Assembly (NCBI GenBank): GCA_037355855.1
Contig: CM074762.1
Span: 1,612,001-1,676,000, forward strand
Length of the DNA stretch: 64,000 nucleotides
Origin: Pseudo-nitzschia pungens
Taxonomy: Eukaryota; Bacillariophyta; Bacillariophyceae; Bacillariales; Bacillariaceae
Direction of reading: 5' to 3'
A program made the position numbers and the translations under genes. Each line of letters starts with the position of its first letter. Position 1 is the stretch's first letter. Of the stretch, positions 20,772-34,440 are shown piece by piece. The notes beneath the pieces were generated by a model. That model was not told where the DNA came from. It worked only from the letters and a program-made list of their open reading frames with translations, and did no database searches.

Positions 20772-23700
20772 CTAAATAGTCGGGCTGTAACTCGGTGAAT
20801 CGCTTGGCACTCCACTTGGGAACTCGCTTGGTCTTTCAGTTGGCATAATACTCGGCACTTCACTTGGTACGTCGCTTGGTACTTCACTTGGTACATGACT
20901 TGGCATGCCACTTGGTGCCTCACTTGGTACTTCACTTGGAATGACACTCGGTAGTTCACTTGGTACGTCGCTTGGTACTTCACTTGGTACATGACTTGGC
21001 ATGCCACTTGGGAACTCGCTTGGTCTTTCAGTTGGCATAATACTCGGCACTTCACTTGGTACGTCGCTTGGTACTTCACTTGGTACATGACTTGGTATGC
21101 CACTTGGGAACTCGCTTGGTCTTTCAGTTGGCATAATACTCGGCACTTCACTTGGTACGTCGCTTGGTACTTCACTTGGTACATGACTTGGCATGCCACT
21201 TGGGAACTCGCTTGGTCTTTCAGTTGGCATAATACTCGGCACTTCACTTGGTACGTCGCTTGGTACTTCACTTGGTACATGACTTGGCATGCCACTTGGG
21301 AACTCGCTTGGCATTGCGCTTGGTACCTCACTTGGTACTCCACTTGGTACGTCGCTTGGTACTTCACTTGGTACATGACTTGGTATGCCACTTGGGAAAT
21401 CGCTTGGTGGAATAACACTCGGCACTTCGCTTGGTACTTCACTTGGTACATGACTTGGCATGCCACTTGGTGCCTCGCTTGGTACTTCACTTGGAATGAC
21501 ACTCGGTAGTTCACTTGGTACATTGCTTGGTACTTCACTTGGTACATGACTTGGTATGCCACTTGGTGCCTCGCTTGGTACTTCACTTGGAATAATACTC
21601 GGCACTTCACTTGGTACGTCGCTTGGTACTTCACTTGGTACCTCGCTTGGCATTGCGCTTGGTACTTCACTTGGTACTCCACTTGGTATATTGCTTGGTA
21701 CTTCACTTGGTACATGACTTGGCATACCACTTGGGACCTCGCTTGGTACTCCACTTGGAATGACACTCGGTAGTTCACTTGGTACGTCGCTTGGTACTTC
21801 ACTTGGTACATGACTTGGCATGCCACTTGGGAACTCGCTTGGTACTTCACTTGGAATAACACTCGGCACTTCGCTTGGTACTTCACTTGGTACATGACTT
21901 GGCATGACACTTGGGAACTCGCTTGGTACTTCACTTGGAATGACACTCGGTAGTTCACTTGGTACATTGCTTGGTACTTCACTTGGTACATGACTTGGTA
22001 TACCACTTGGGACCTCGCTTGGTACTTCACTTGGAATAATACTCGGCACTTCACTTGGTACGTCGCTTGGTGCTTCACTTGGTACCTCGCTTGGCATTGC
22101 GCTTGGTACTTCACTTGGTACTCCACTTGGTATATTGCTTGGTACTTCACTTGGTACATGACTTGGCATACCACTTGGGACCTCGCTTGGTACTTCACTT
22201 GGAATGACACTCGGTAGTTCACTTGGTACATGACTTGGCATGCCACTTGGGACCTCGCTTGGTACTTCACTTGGAATGTCACTTGGTAGTTCACTTGGTA
22301 CGTCGCTTGGTACTTCACTTGGTACATGACTTGGCATGCCACTTGGGACCTCGCTTGGTACTTCACTTGGAATGACACTCGGTAGTTCACTTGGTACGTC
22401 GCTTGGTACTTCACTTGGTACCTCGCTTGGCATTGCGCTTGGTACTTCACTTGGTACTCCACTTGGTATATTGCTTGGTACTTCACTTGGTTCATGACTT
22501 GGCATACCACTTGGGACCTCGCTTGGTACTCCACTTGGAATGACACTCGGTAGTTCACTTGGTACGTCGCTTGGTACTTCACTTGGTACATGACTTGGCA
22601 TGCCACTTGGGAACTCGCTTGGTCTTTCAGTTGGCATTATACTCGGCACTTCACTTGGTACGTCGCTTGGTACTTCACTTGGTACATGACTTGGCATGCC
22701 ACTTGGGAACTCGCTTGGTCTTTCAGTTGGCATAATACTCGGCACTTCGCTTGGTACTTCACTTGGTACATGACTTGGCATGACACTTGGTGCCTCGCTT
22801 GGTACTTCACTTGGAATGACACTCGGTAGTTCACTTGGTACATTGCTTGGTTCTTCACTTGGTACATGACTTGGTATGCCACTTGGGACCTCGCTTGGTA
22901 CTTCACTTGGAATAATACTCGGCACTTCACTTGGTACGTCGCTTGGTGCTTCACTTGGTACCTCGCTTGGCATTGCGCTTGGTACTTCACTTGGTACTCC
23001 ACTTGGTATATTGCTTGGTACTTCACTTGGTACATGACTTGGCATACCACTTGGGACCTCGCTTGGTACTTCACTTGGAATGACACTCGGTAGTTCACTT
23101 GGTACGTCGCTTGGTACTTCACTTGGTACATGACTTGGCATGCCACTTGGGAACTCGCTTGGTACTCCACTTGGAATGACACTTGGTAGTTCACTTGGTA
23201 CATTGCTTGGTACTTCACTTGGTACATGACTTGGCATGCCACTTGGGACCTCGCTTGGTACTTCACTTGGAATAACACTCGGCACTTCGCTTGGTACTTC
23301 ACTTGGTACATGACTTGGCAAGACACTTGGGAACTCGCTTGGTACTTCACTTGGAATGACACTCGGTAGTTCACTTGGTACGTCGCTTGGTACTTCACTT
23401 GGTACATGACTTGGTATGCCACTTGGGACCTCGCTTGGTACTTCACTTGGAATAATACTCGGCACTTCACTTGGTACGTCGCTTGGTGCTTCACTTGGTA
23501 CCTCGCTTGGCATTGCGCTTGGTACTTCACTTGGTACTCCACTTGGTATATTGCTTGGTACTTCACTTGGTACATGACTTGGCATACCACTTGGGACCTC
23601 GCTTGGTACTTCACTTGGAATGACACTCGGTAGTTCACTTGGTACGTCGCTTGGTACTTCACTTGGGACCTCGCTTGGTACTTCACTTGGAATGACACTT

Positions 23701-26700
23701 GGTAGTTCACTTGGTACGTCGCTTGGTACTTCACTTGGTACATGACTTGGTATGCCACTTGGGACCTCGCTTGGTACTTCACTTGGAATAATACTCGGCA
23801 CTTCACTTGGTACGTCGCTTGGTGCTTCACTTGGTACCTCGCTTGGCATTGCGCTTGGTACTTCACTTGGTACTCCACTTGGTATATTGCTTGGTACTTC
23901 ACTTGGTACATGACTTGGCATACCACTTGGGACCTCGCTTGGTACTTCACTTGGAATGACACTCGGTAGTTCACTTGGTACGTCGCTTGGTACTTCACTT
24001 GGTACATGACTTGGCATGCCACTTGGGAACTCGCTTGGTACTCCACTTGGAATGACACTTGGTAGTTCACTTGGTACATTGCTTGGTACTTCACTTGGTA
24101 CATGACTTGGCATGCCACTTGGGACCTCGCTTGGTACTTCACTTGGAATAACACTCGGCACTTCGCTTGGTACTTCACTTGGTACATGACTTGGCATGCC
24201 ACTTGGGAACTCGCTTGGTACTCCACTTGGAATGACACTTGGTAGTTCACTTGGTACATTGCTTGGTACTTCACTTGGTACATGACTTGGTATGCCACTT
24301 GGGACCTCGCTTGGTACTTCACTTGGAATAATACTCGGCACTTCACTTGGTACGTCGCTTGGTGCTTCACTTGGTACCTCGCTTGGCATTGCGCTTGGTA
24401 CTTCACTTGGTACTCCACTTGGTATATTGCTTGGTACTTCACTTGGTACATGACTTGGCATACCACTTGGGACCTCGCTTGGTACTCCACTTGGAATGAC
24501 ACTCGGTAGTTCACTTGGTACGTCGCTTGGTACTTCACTTGGTACATGACTTGGCATGCCACTTGGGAACTCGCTTGGTACTCCACTTGGAATGACACTC
24601 GGCACTTCGCTTGGTACTTCACTTGGTACATGACTTGGCATGCCACTTGGGAACTCGCTTGGTACTCCACTTGGAATGACACTTGGTACTTCACTTGGTA
24701 CATTGCTTGGTACTTCACTTGGTACATGACTTGGTATGCCACTTGGGACCTCGCTTGGTACTTCACTTGGAATAATACTCGGCACTTCACTTGGTACGTC
24801 GCTTGGTGCTTCACTTGGTACCTCGCTTGGCATTGCGCTTGGTACTTCACTTGGTACTCCACTTGGTATATTGCTTGGTACTTCACTTGGTACATGACTT
24901 GGCATACCACTTGGGACCTCGCTTGGTACTTCACTTGGAATGACACTCGGTAGTTCACTTGGTACGTCGCTTGGTACTTCACTTGGTACATGACTTGGCA
25001 TGCCACTTGGGAACTCGCTTGGTACTCCACTTGGAATGACACTTGGTAGTTCACTTGGTACATTGCTTGGTACTTCACTTGGTACATGACTTGGCATGCC
25101 ACTTGGGACCTCGCTTGGTACTTCACTTGGAATAACACTCGGCACTTCGCTTGGTACTTCACTTGGTACATGACTTGGCATGACACTTGGTGCCTCGCTT
25201 GGTACTTCACTTGGAATGACACTCGGTAGTTCACTTGGTACATTGCTTGGTTCTTCACTTGGTACATGACTTGGTATGCCACTTGGGACCTCGCTTGGTA
25301 CTTCACTTGGAATAATACTCGGCACTTCACTTGGTACGTCGCTTGGTGCTTCACTTGGTACCTCGCTTGGCATTGCGCTTGGTACCTCGCTTGGTACTCC
25401 ACTTGGTATATTGCTTGGTACTTCACTTGGTTCATGACTTGGCATACCACTTGGGACCTCGCTTGGTACTTCAGTTGGAATAACACTCGGCACTTCACTT
25501 GGTACATGACTTGGCATGCCACTTGGGACCTCGCTTGGTACTTCACTTGGAATAACACTCGGTAGTTCACTTGGTACATTGCTTGGTACTTCACTTGGTA
25601 CATGACTTGGTATGCCACTTGGGACCTCGCTTGGTACTTCACTTGGAATAACACTCGGCACTTCGCTTGGTACTTCACTTGGTACATGACTTGGCATGCC
25701 ACTTGGGAACTCGCTTGGTACTCCACTTGGAATGACACTTGGTAGTTCACTTGGTACATTGCTTGGTACTTCACTTGGTACATGACTTGGTATGCCACTT
25801 GGGACCTCGGTTGGTACTTCACTTGGAATAATACTCGGCACTTCACTTGGTACGTCGCTTGGTGCTTCACTTGGTACCTCGCTTGGCATTGCGCTTGGTA
25901 CTTCACTTGGTACTCCACTTGGTATATTGCTTGGTACTTCACTTGGTACATGACTTGGCATACCACTTGGGACCTCGCTTGGTACTTCACTTGGAATGAC
26001 ACTCGGTAGTTCACTTGGTACGTCGCTTGGTACTTCACTTGGTACATGACTTGGCATGCCACTTGGGAACTCGCTTGGTACTCCACTTGGAATGACACTT
26101 GGTAGTTCACTTGGTACATTGCTTGGTACTTCACTTGGTACATGACTTGGCATGCCACTTGGGACCTCGCTTGGTACTTCACTTGGAATAACACTCGGCA
26201 CTTCGCTTGGTACTTCACTTGGTACATGACTTGGTATGCCACTTGGGACCTCGCTTGGTACTTCACTTGGAATAATACTCGGCACTTCACTTGGTACGTC
26301 GCTTGGTGCTTCACTTGGTACCTCGCTTGGCATTGCGCTTGGTACCTCGCTTGGTACTCCACTTGGTATATTGCTTGGTACTTCACTTGGTTCATGACTT
26401 GGCATACCACTTGGGACCTCGCTTGGTACTTCAGTTGGAATAACACTCGGCACTTCACTTGGTACATGACTTGGCATGCCACTTGGGACCTCGCTTGGTA
26501 CTTCACTTGGAATAACACTCGGTAGTTCACTTGGTACATTGCTTGGTACTTCACTTGGTACATGACTTGGTATGCCACTTGGGACCTCGCTTGGTACTTC
26601 ACTTGGAATGACACTCGGTAGTTCACTTGGTACGTCGCTTGGTACTTCACTTGGTACATGACTTGGCATGCCACTTGGGACCTCGCTTGGTACTCCACTT

Positions 26701-29700
26701 GGAATAACACTCGGCACTTCACTTGGTACGTCGCTTGGTACTTCACTTGGTACATGACTTGGCATGCCACTTGGGAACTCGCTTGGTACTCCACTTGGAA
26801 TGACACTTGGTAGTTCACTTGGTACATTGCTTGGTACTTCACTTGGTACATGACTTGGCATGCCACTTGGGACCTCGCTTGGTACTTCACTTGGAATAAC
26901 ACTCGGCACTTCACTTGGTACATGACTTGGCATGCCACTTGGGACCTCGCTTGGTACTTCACTTGGAATAACACTCGGTAGTTCACTTGGTACATTGCTT
27001 GGTACTTCACTTGGTACATGACTTGGCATGCCACTTGGGACCTCGCTTGGTACGTCGCTTGGCACATCACTTGGTACGTCACTTGGTACGTCACTTGGTA
27101 CGTTACTTGGTAGGTCACTTGGCATGTCGCTTGGAACCTGGCTTGGCACGTCACTGGGGACCGTGCTGGGGACCGTGCTGGGGACCGTGCTGGGGACCAT
27201 ACTTGGTACTGCACTGGGCAGCTCACTCGGCATCTCACTTGGTTGGTCACTCGGCACATCACTTGGCATGGCGCTTGGCACCTCGCTTGGCATCTTACTT
27301 GGCACGTCACTTGGCATGTCACTTGGAACCTGGCTTGGCACGTCACTGGGGACCGTGCTGGGGACCATACTTGGTACTTCACTGGGCAGTTCACTTGGCA
27401 TCTCACTTGGTAGGTCACTAGGCACTGTACTTGGGATATTGCTTGGCATGTCACTTGGCATGTCACTTGGCTTCTCACTCGGCAACACACTTGGCGCGTC
27501 ACTCGGCACATTACTTGGCACCTCGCTTGGAAACGCGGTAGGCACATCACTTGGAATGTGGCTTGGAACATAACTTGGCACGTCACTTGGCACGTCACTT
27601 GGCACGTCACTTGGCACGTCACTTGGTAGATCACTTGGTAGATCACTTGGCTGATCACTTGGCTGATCACTTGGCTGATCACTTGGAGCATTGTTCGGTA
27701 CATTGCTTGGAAGAATACTCGGTATTTTGCTTGGATCTGAACTTGGTTGCAGGGAAGGCAGGATAGAAGTTATGCCGTTGGGACCACCTGATTTTTCTGT
27801 CAACGAAATCGTTGATACATCATAGCCTCTCATGTTTTGTATCGTTTTGGCAAATGTCCCATTTAATATAGCGGCCTCGATGACTAGCGCTGCCGATTTT
27901 GGATTTATGATCGAAGAAGGGGGTCCCTCCATGATCAAATTGATGTCGAAGCAACTTTGTGTCTGTTGACAAGAAACTCCTTGGGTCGTATCTTGTCCTG
28001 TTGTTGTCACTTGGAAGCCTGAAGGATGATCAAAAACACCCTGTAAAAAACGATTTGTAACTTGATCGGCTGAGATAACAGAAATACCAAGAATTGACAA
28101 AGTTGCATTAAGACAATCTTCCTCTATTTCTGAAACAGAAACCTCTTCCTCAATAACGAGAAAAATATCAAGTGAGGCAAATAATGCCGTAGATGGCATT
28201 TCACTGGGAACTTCAAAAGGCTTCGTGTTACGAGAGGCTGTCGAACTTTCTAAATCTGTTCGATTTGATGGATGAATGCTTATTGCCTTGATACGTTGCA
28301 AAAATTTGGTTCGACTAATAAGAAATCTTGGGCGGGTAGACGGTACACTACTTGGAGAACCACTTTGCTCTAAACTTGAAGATTGGATTGCAGTTGACGG
28401 TGGACCCTCTGTCAACATCCGAGAGCTTGGTGCTGAGGCATCAAAATTTTTCAACATGCGTGAAACAATATCTTCAGAATCAACACCAAACAAAGGGTCA
28501 GAAGTTGGGCATGAACTGTTGCATGTCACAAAAGTTTCCCAAAGAGTACTAATAATCACGGTACCATTGTCGCCCTCATAAAGTCCGTTATCGAGAAAAG
28601 AACAGTTTTTCATTGTTCGCTGGTGTATCTCGTCGCAACCTGCAGAAAGATCATTGTAGATTTCGGTGATTTCAATTCCAAATCGATCCCATTCCTGACG
28701 CGTGCCACCTTCGATTAAGTCTACTGCGCGTGAATTAGAATCGACCGAGAATGAAAGTTGGATTCTGGCCAAAGTGTCCGAAGGGCTTACGCGACAAGAA
28801 GGCATATCACTTTGTGTCACGGGAAATTGTGCCACTCCAAGACCTACACCAGCTGTAACTACAGTACCAAGTGCAACTGTAGTAACAACAGCCTACAGAA
28901 AAATAAAGTGTCATGCAAAGAGTGAGGAAAGGGTAAAGAAATGAGTTGTTCATGGTGTGTCGTAGTAAGAGTGTCGTGAAAACCTATCCTTTACTTACGA
29001 GAGTGGTTGTAGTGCTGACAGACGCTGACGCTACTGCTACAGAGCTTAAGGTGGCTGCTGCAACTGTTTTAGACCCAATAGCAGCTGATGCAGCTCCTAT
29101 TGTGCTGGCAGCGTTGACGGCCATACTGAAGTAAGATGTTATCAAGAGATTTGTATCCCCAGAGAAAAAAATGTGAGATGAAAAAAAAAACAGATTTCCT
29201 GCGTGTAACAAAACTCTTGCAAAATCGAACTTACGATTGCGCCACTGCACTTCTATGTAACAGGTTGTGAACAAACAATTTTGGAAAAATTCATGTTAAG
29301 GAACAAGGTCCTGAAAGCAAAGTTCGTCTCTAAGGGAGCTGCCTTTTCAACGGAGCTGTGTTCTTTATCAAAACTTACTGAGAGGCTATTGCAATAGCCT
29401 GGGTGGGAAGAGCAGTAGATGCACCTGCACCGACCGCAGATGTCATCATTGCAGAGCTCCCTGATGCCGCGGTGGATGCAGCCGTGGATGCAGCCGTGGA
29501 TGCAGCCGTGGATGCAGCCGTGGATGCCGCGGTAGATGCCGCGGTGGATGCCACTGTGGATGCAGCCGTGGATGCAGCCGTGGATGCAGCCGTGGATGCA
29601 GCCGTGGATGCAGCCGTGGATGCAGTCGTGGATGCCGCCGTGGATGCCGCGGTGGATGCAGCCGTGGATGCAGCCGTGGATGCCGCAGTTGCTGCTGCCG

Positions 29701-31303
29701 GTGCTGCTGCTGTGGATGCTGAAGTAGACGCTGAAGAGGATAATGCAGAGGCTGTAGAAGCAGAGGCTTTAGTTGTTGAGAGAGAAGCACTCGATGGTGT
29801 CATAAACGACGGTGTAAAAGAAGATGCACCTGCGTCCATAGTGTGCAGACCGCTTGTGTTCGAAAGTGTCGAAGATGTTGTCGACTTATCGAATATCAAC
29901 TTAATATCTTCTACTGCGTCCTTTGCAACTTCTTCGCCCAGGTCAACGTCGTTGGACTTCCGGAATGAAGAGAACAACGTTGTTGCGTGACCTATCAAAC
30001 TCACTGCCCCCATTCCACCCAACGAATAAAGTATCCCGTGAACGACATTTCTTTCGGCGTTTCTACCAACCTCTTCTTCGTCAGAATCATACTCCCACCT
30101 CTTTGCATCGTCTTCACTCTCTTCTTCGTACATTTTCCTATACAACTTCCCTATATTTGTGCTGTAACCATCACTGCGTTTGTCAGAGCGATGTAGATCA
30201 CCGTCAAGTTCGTTGAAAATGTCCAAAACATGCCTCAGTTCCTGTTTTGAATTAGTTGGACGGATATGGGTATCTTCCATCAAATCTGGATAATCGTTTT
30301 CATCCATCGCAAATCGAACAACTTTTGACGTTGTGCGTTGATGATTGTCACCACCAAAGAAATGATCACCTCTGTTGCTTTCAGATGCACGGTACCTCCC
30401 TTTGGCTGCTGACGTTATGTTCATTCCGACCGTGCTTCCTTGAATCTTCTGACCCTCTCTATCAGAATGAGTACTTGGTACCAAGACATCGCTGTTGAAC
30501 ATCAGATCACGCAAGCTTCTGAATTTTCGGGTTTGTTGCTGTTGCACAAGTCCTCCTGGAGGTGGGACAACCAATGGTAGCGGGGGAGGAAAATCGTTCT
30601 TTTCCCTCCCAATTTCAATTGTCTCGTGCAGAAAACCCGAATTGTTGTCCGGGACCCTGAACAATCCCATGCTTTCTCCATCCACCGGTGATCGACCGAA
30701 ATCGACACCAAAGGCTTCTCCGTTTGTATGATTATGGTCAACAAGTATCTCTTCATCCTCCTCGTCACAAATGCTGATACGTTCTTCATCTTCGTTGAAT
30801 TTGTCGTCTTGCGATGAGAGTTTCGCTTGATGCTGGTTTTGGTTTTGAGCGCGCTGAAATTCGACATTAATTTCTTTCTCGACCATACCATTGCGGTTTT
30901 TTTCTTCGTAGATTTGTGATTCTTCGCGGATCCCATCTTCCAAGGACCGATTCCTTGAGCGTTCGCCGTTACCATCACCGGCGTCACCGCCATAATAGTA
31001 ATTGTTAACGTTATCCGTCCCTGCGGTTGTCAAAGTGTTTGGATTTCCGAAAGGTATTTCCGTGTTGTTTGATACAGAAGAAACTACCAAAAAATCCTTG
31101 TTATTGACGATTATGCTGTTGCTATTGATGCTGCTGCTGCTGCTGTCGCTGTCGCTGCTGTTGCTGCTGCTGCTGTCGTTGCTGCTGCCATTGCTGCTGC
31201 TGCTGCTGCTGCTGCTATTTTTGTCGTCGTTGTCGATGCCAATGCCGCTGTGAAAGCCTTCCGACCAACCAAACACGATTTCCGAACTCTGCGATGACGC
31301 CAT
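20772..31303 (-). CDS. Giant Pro-Ser repeat membrane-anchored protein, gene A
   Basis: Four exons: 31303-29379, 29252-29235 (18-nt microexon), 29125-28999, 28892-20772; 3396 aa. All joins keep frame, with GTAAGT donors and TAG/CAG acceptors. Residues 1-640 are the N-terminal part: acidic/Ser-rich, SLRDLMFNSD (~265), RFAMDENDYPDLMED, a hydrophobic segment ILYSLGGMGAVSLIGHA (~425), then an ASTAAS repeat. The microexon gives QSAVAQS. Exon 3 is Ala/Ser/Thr-rich, and exon 4 opens with the hydrophobic TVALGTVVTAGVGLGVA. A domain with several Cys (CDEIHQRTMKNC, VTCNSSC, DPLFGVDSED, CFDINLIMEGPP) spans to ~1070. The rest is PSxx tetrapeptides, many acidic and with regular HVPS units, ending SPSYSPTI and TAG. 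No leucine-rich repeats follow, unlike gene B. A cell-surface structural or adhesive role is inferred. Confidence 0.8.
20790..27760 (-). repeat. 12-bp coding repeat array (PSxx) with higher-order periods
   Basis: Roughly 580 units of 12 bp encode PS-E/D/H/G/Q-V/M/I/L tetrapeptides. Near-identical multi-unit blocks recur at 540, 336 and 516 bp spacing (for example from 22866 to 23406, 23742 and 24282), all multiples of 12. This indicates expansion by unequal crossing-over of long blocks as well as single units. Towards 27000-27700 the units are more varied and look older. Confidence 0.9.
29235..29252 (-). other. 18-nt microexon of gene A
   Basis: Bounded by acceptor ACATAG and donor GTAAGTTC, it encodes the core of QSAVAQS. 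The same-length exon occurs at the same place in gene B (61233-61250, QAAVVQS), which supports it strongly. Confidence 0.8.
29464..29693 (-). repeat. Coding repeat for Ala/Ser/Thr tract in gene A
   Basis: Tandem 12-bp units (GCCGTGGATGCA on the plus strand) encode ASTA/STAA repeats near the end of exon 1. The copy number differs from the equivalent tract in gene B. Confidence 0.85.
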
Positions 31304-32220
31304 GGTTTCTGGAGAGTTGCTGAAGGTGTGTCTCAGGGGAATAATTCAGAAGAGTGTCTGGTACCGTACCTTGATGATCTGAAAAGCAGAATGCAACTGC
31401 ACAATTTCGTGTTTTCCGTTACAAAAGAAATCCTGAGGCATCGGTGCCTGGTGCCCTCGCATCCTGCGTACCAAGAATTTTTGAAGTGAGTGACGGAATC
31501 TGGCGGCCAAGGGTGTCTAGTGGAATCGAAGTGAGACTAGTATGTTTTTCTTCTTAGGTTGCGTTATGAAAGGTTCTAAATGCCGTTCTCATGTTTTTCC
31601 AGTTTGATAGAAGTACTTCAAAAAACGAAGAATTATGCATGCGATGACTAAGAAGCGAAAAGAAGATACCGTACCAACACCGAACAGATGATTCAATTCC
31701 ACAAACCAGATCTTCCGAATAATATTTAATTCTCGTGCAATATTCTTCCTTTTTGATTACACGTAATCAAGGAACTGAAAAATAATAAAATAGTAATAAT
31801 TGTATGTGTACTTAATTCTCCGTATTTGTACAGTACATATTCATACAGACTTGAAGGGAAGAGCTGATCGCAAACTTAATAGTACCCGTGAAAAATTAAA
31901 ATGAATCACGTTTACCATAATGGATCACGTCGAGTGACAGCATCTTTGCTTTTTGGAATATCTCCTTGCATACACCACCTCTGTTCAAAGTAAAGACATC
32001 GTCTGTTAGCTAACACTCTACTCTACAATGCTCTATATTCACTTTTAAACAACTTTGCTTATTCTTCCCTTAGTAAGCTCTCGAATACAGAAATTGGGCC
32101 GAAAATTATGTGTTTTCGAGTGACAGCATCGAGCCGGCATAGTTTTTCGGCTTGCGCGCATAGCAAAAAACAGAACTCATTTTTTTCGTTTCGTTTCGAA
32201 TTCAGTTTTTTTTCGTTCAA

Positions 32221-32302
32221 CATGCTGTCACTCGATCATATGGTCCCGTGTAGAAAATGTACATGCTGTCACTCGATCGTATGGTCCCGTGTAGAAAATG
32301 TA
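32221..32302. repeat. 41-bp direct repeat, two copies
   Basis: Two adjacent 41-bp copies start CATGCTGTCACTCGATC and differ at one position. The inverse of their 5' part (CGAGTGACAGCATC) occurs twice upstream, at 31931-31944 and 32117-32130, so the ~400-bp segment has foldback potential. Confidence 0.8.
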
Positions 32303-33779
32303 CCAGTGTCTACATTTACCATGATGGATCAATTTTTGGCCATTTTTTGAAAAAACCACTAACTACAGGGGGCCAAAGCTATGGATGTAAGTCACTGATT
32401 TCAACAGGAGTTGTTGCAAACAGTCGGTTTATAGTGTTTACGAATAGGTTGTAACTTTCGTTGAGGAGGTTTCCGTTACTGGGAGGAGGTATTTGGTCAG
32501 ATAGTGAGGCAACAATCTGTCACTCCGACGTGATTCATTTTAGTTTTTCACGGGTACTCAGGACCTTTTAAAAATCAAAACAAACAATTTTTTGTTTTAA
32601 GTACAATGTACCGGTACTGTACCCTCTCTCTAGTTGTAATGAATAATGATAATCATAGAGTAAGAGCAAAAATGCGCACTTATGCTTTCTGAATTTTTCG
32701 CTGCTCTTATCCACCTGAGATCAGAATTGCCGAAGTAAAATAGAACGAAGTAAATAAAGAATATTCATTGGGGAACTCACGTCGCAAATTAAGTAAGTTA
32801 TCTGAAACAATGATACGTAGACGTCCAATGAGTTCGCAATAATACGATACTTGTACAACGTCACTCTCAATTTTGTCCGTAAATAATAGAAGAACAAAGC
32901 GCATAAAGTTCAATGATACATTCCCCTAACTAAAAAAGGTTTAGTACCGTCTCTTCTATGGGATGAATAAGAAGTACTAGTAGAATGAGAACTCTCAGAC
33001 CCGCTCCTGTTTTCAACATTGACTATGAACTTTTTATTGCCCTTTTCTGTTGAAACAAAAACCTTCTTCTTGCCTGTTGGATGTAAATTCAGTAAAAAAT
33101 AAATACCGTACAGTAAGTAAGTTAAGGAATAATGATAAATACAGTTAGTGGAGTTGTCAATGTTTGACCTTGTCGCTACAGGAATTTACAAACGTAACTT
33201 TAATCGACTTCAGAGAAGTGTGAGGGTCTGGGAGGGGGCATTTTCTTTTTTAATCACTGTAGAAACTGAATTTTTATGAATTTAGTGCGTAGATCTGCTG
33301 GTGGTATTTCAATGCTTTGAAAAAAGCTGGTAGTTCTTTGTTATGAAAACGGATATTATTACTGTTTTGGATAAGACATACTTGAATACCGTAGCTTATT
33401 GAATTGATCGCTTTTTGTTGAATATTAAGTAAATAATTAGCAAATTCAACCAACAATGCACGTCGATCTAACCGGGTTTAACCGAAAACCTGGCTACAAC
33501 TCCGCTAACCCCCTGACTTCAACATTATTGATAATGTAGTGAGTACACGTATGACGTACTAGTTATGTTCTTTTTCAATGAATATTGTTTGCTTCGTATC
33601 ATTCATTTCATGTTTGCACCGTACGGTTTGAGATCAGCATCATCAAGAAAAAATTATTGGATGGAAGAGCGTGGGGTTACAAGAACTCCAACACGGTTTG
33701 GTTGACCCCTCGTTCTTTCACCACAACTGACAAGTGGTTGCAATGGACTATCGCAACAGCGTAATGGAATGTCGAAGAA

Positions 33780-34440
33780 GACATGCCGTCTATCGATATA
33801 CCGCCTCGCGTCCCCTGCGAATGGACAGATCTGTTTTTGCACCCTCGCCTTGCGGCCTCTGAGCATCGATCGATTTGTTTTCGTATCCTTGCCTCGCTTC
33901 CCCCAATCTATCGACCTCTTGTTTGGGAGTAATTATCGATACAACGCCTCGCGTCCCCCGAGTATTGGATTGATGTCCCTCGCGTCCCCTGAGCATGGAT
34001 CAATCTGCTTTTGCGTATCGCCTCGAATCCCCTTATCTATCGACCTGCTCGACAGAGTATCGCCTTGCTACCGCTCCCCGAGTATGGATCGATTTCTTCT
34101 CATCGGAGTATCGCCTGCTGTCCCCTGTAAATTTGCTGTTGCTGTTGCTGTTGCTGATGGCTGGAAACTGTATATCGACGTTTTGCTGCTGTCCCCTGTA
34201 AAATTCGCTGTTGCTGTTCGCTGTACATCGACGCTTTGCTGCTGACCCGTGTATATCGTCGTTTTGCTCCTGTCCCCTGTAAAATCACTGTTGCTGTCCC
34301 CTGTATAGCGACGCTTTGCTGCTGTCCCCTGTAGATCGACGCGTTTCTCTCCCCCTGTATATCGAAGTTTTGCTGATGTCTCCTGTACTAGATCGACGCT
34401 TTGCTAATCCCCCTGTACTGTTACTCTTGGGGACCATGCC
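33780..34440. repeat. Degenerate tandem array built on TATCGACGCTTTGCTGCTG and CCCCTGTA
   Basis: Variants of TATCGACG(C/T)TTTGCTGCTG and GTCCCCTGTA alternate many times. The left half uses a related unit (CCTCGCGTCCCCTGAG plus GATCGATTTG). Units are too diverged for a fixed period. Confidence 0.65.

Noticed and set aside
20711..27703. Minus-strand frames reading QVKYQA/CQVMYQV repeats overlapping gene A
   Set aside because: Alternate frame of the same 12-bp array. Only the PSxx frame connects in phase to the conserved N-terminal domain.
20790..27760. CRISPR-like array
   Set aside because: The units are contiguous 12-bp codon repeats without spacers, in a eukaryotic gene.
29375..31303. Independent gene ending at TAA 29375
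   Set aside because: The stop lies within a GTAAGT donor. The same arrangement in the gene B paralogue and the in-frame microexon indicate it is exon 1 of gene A.
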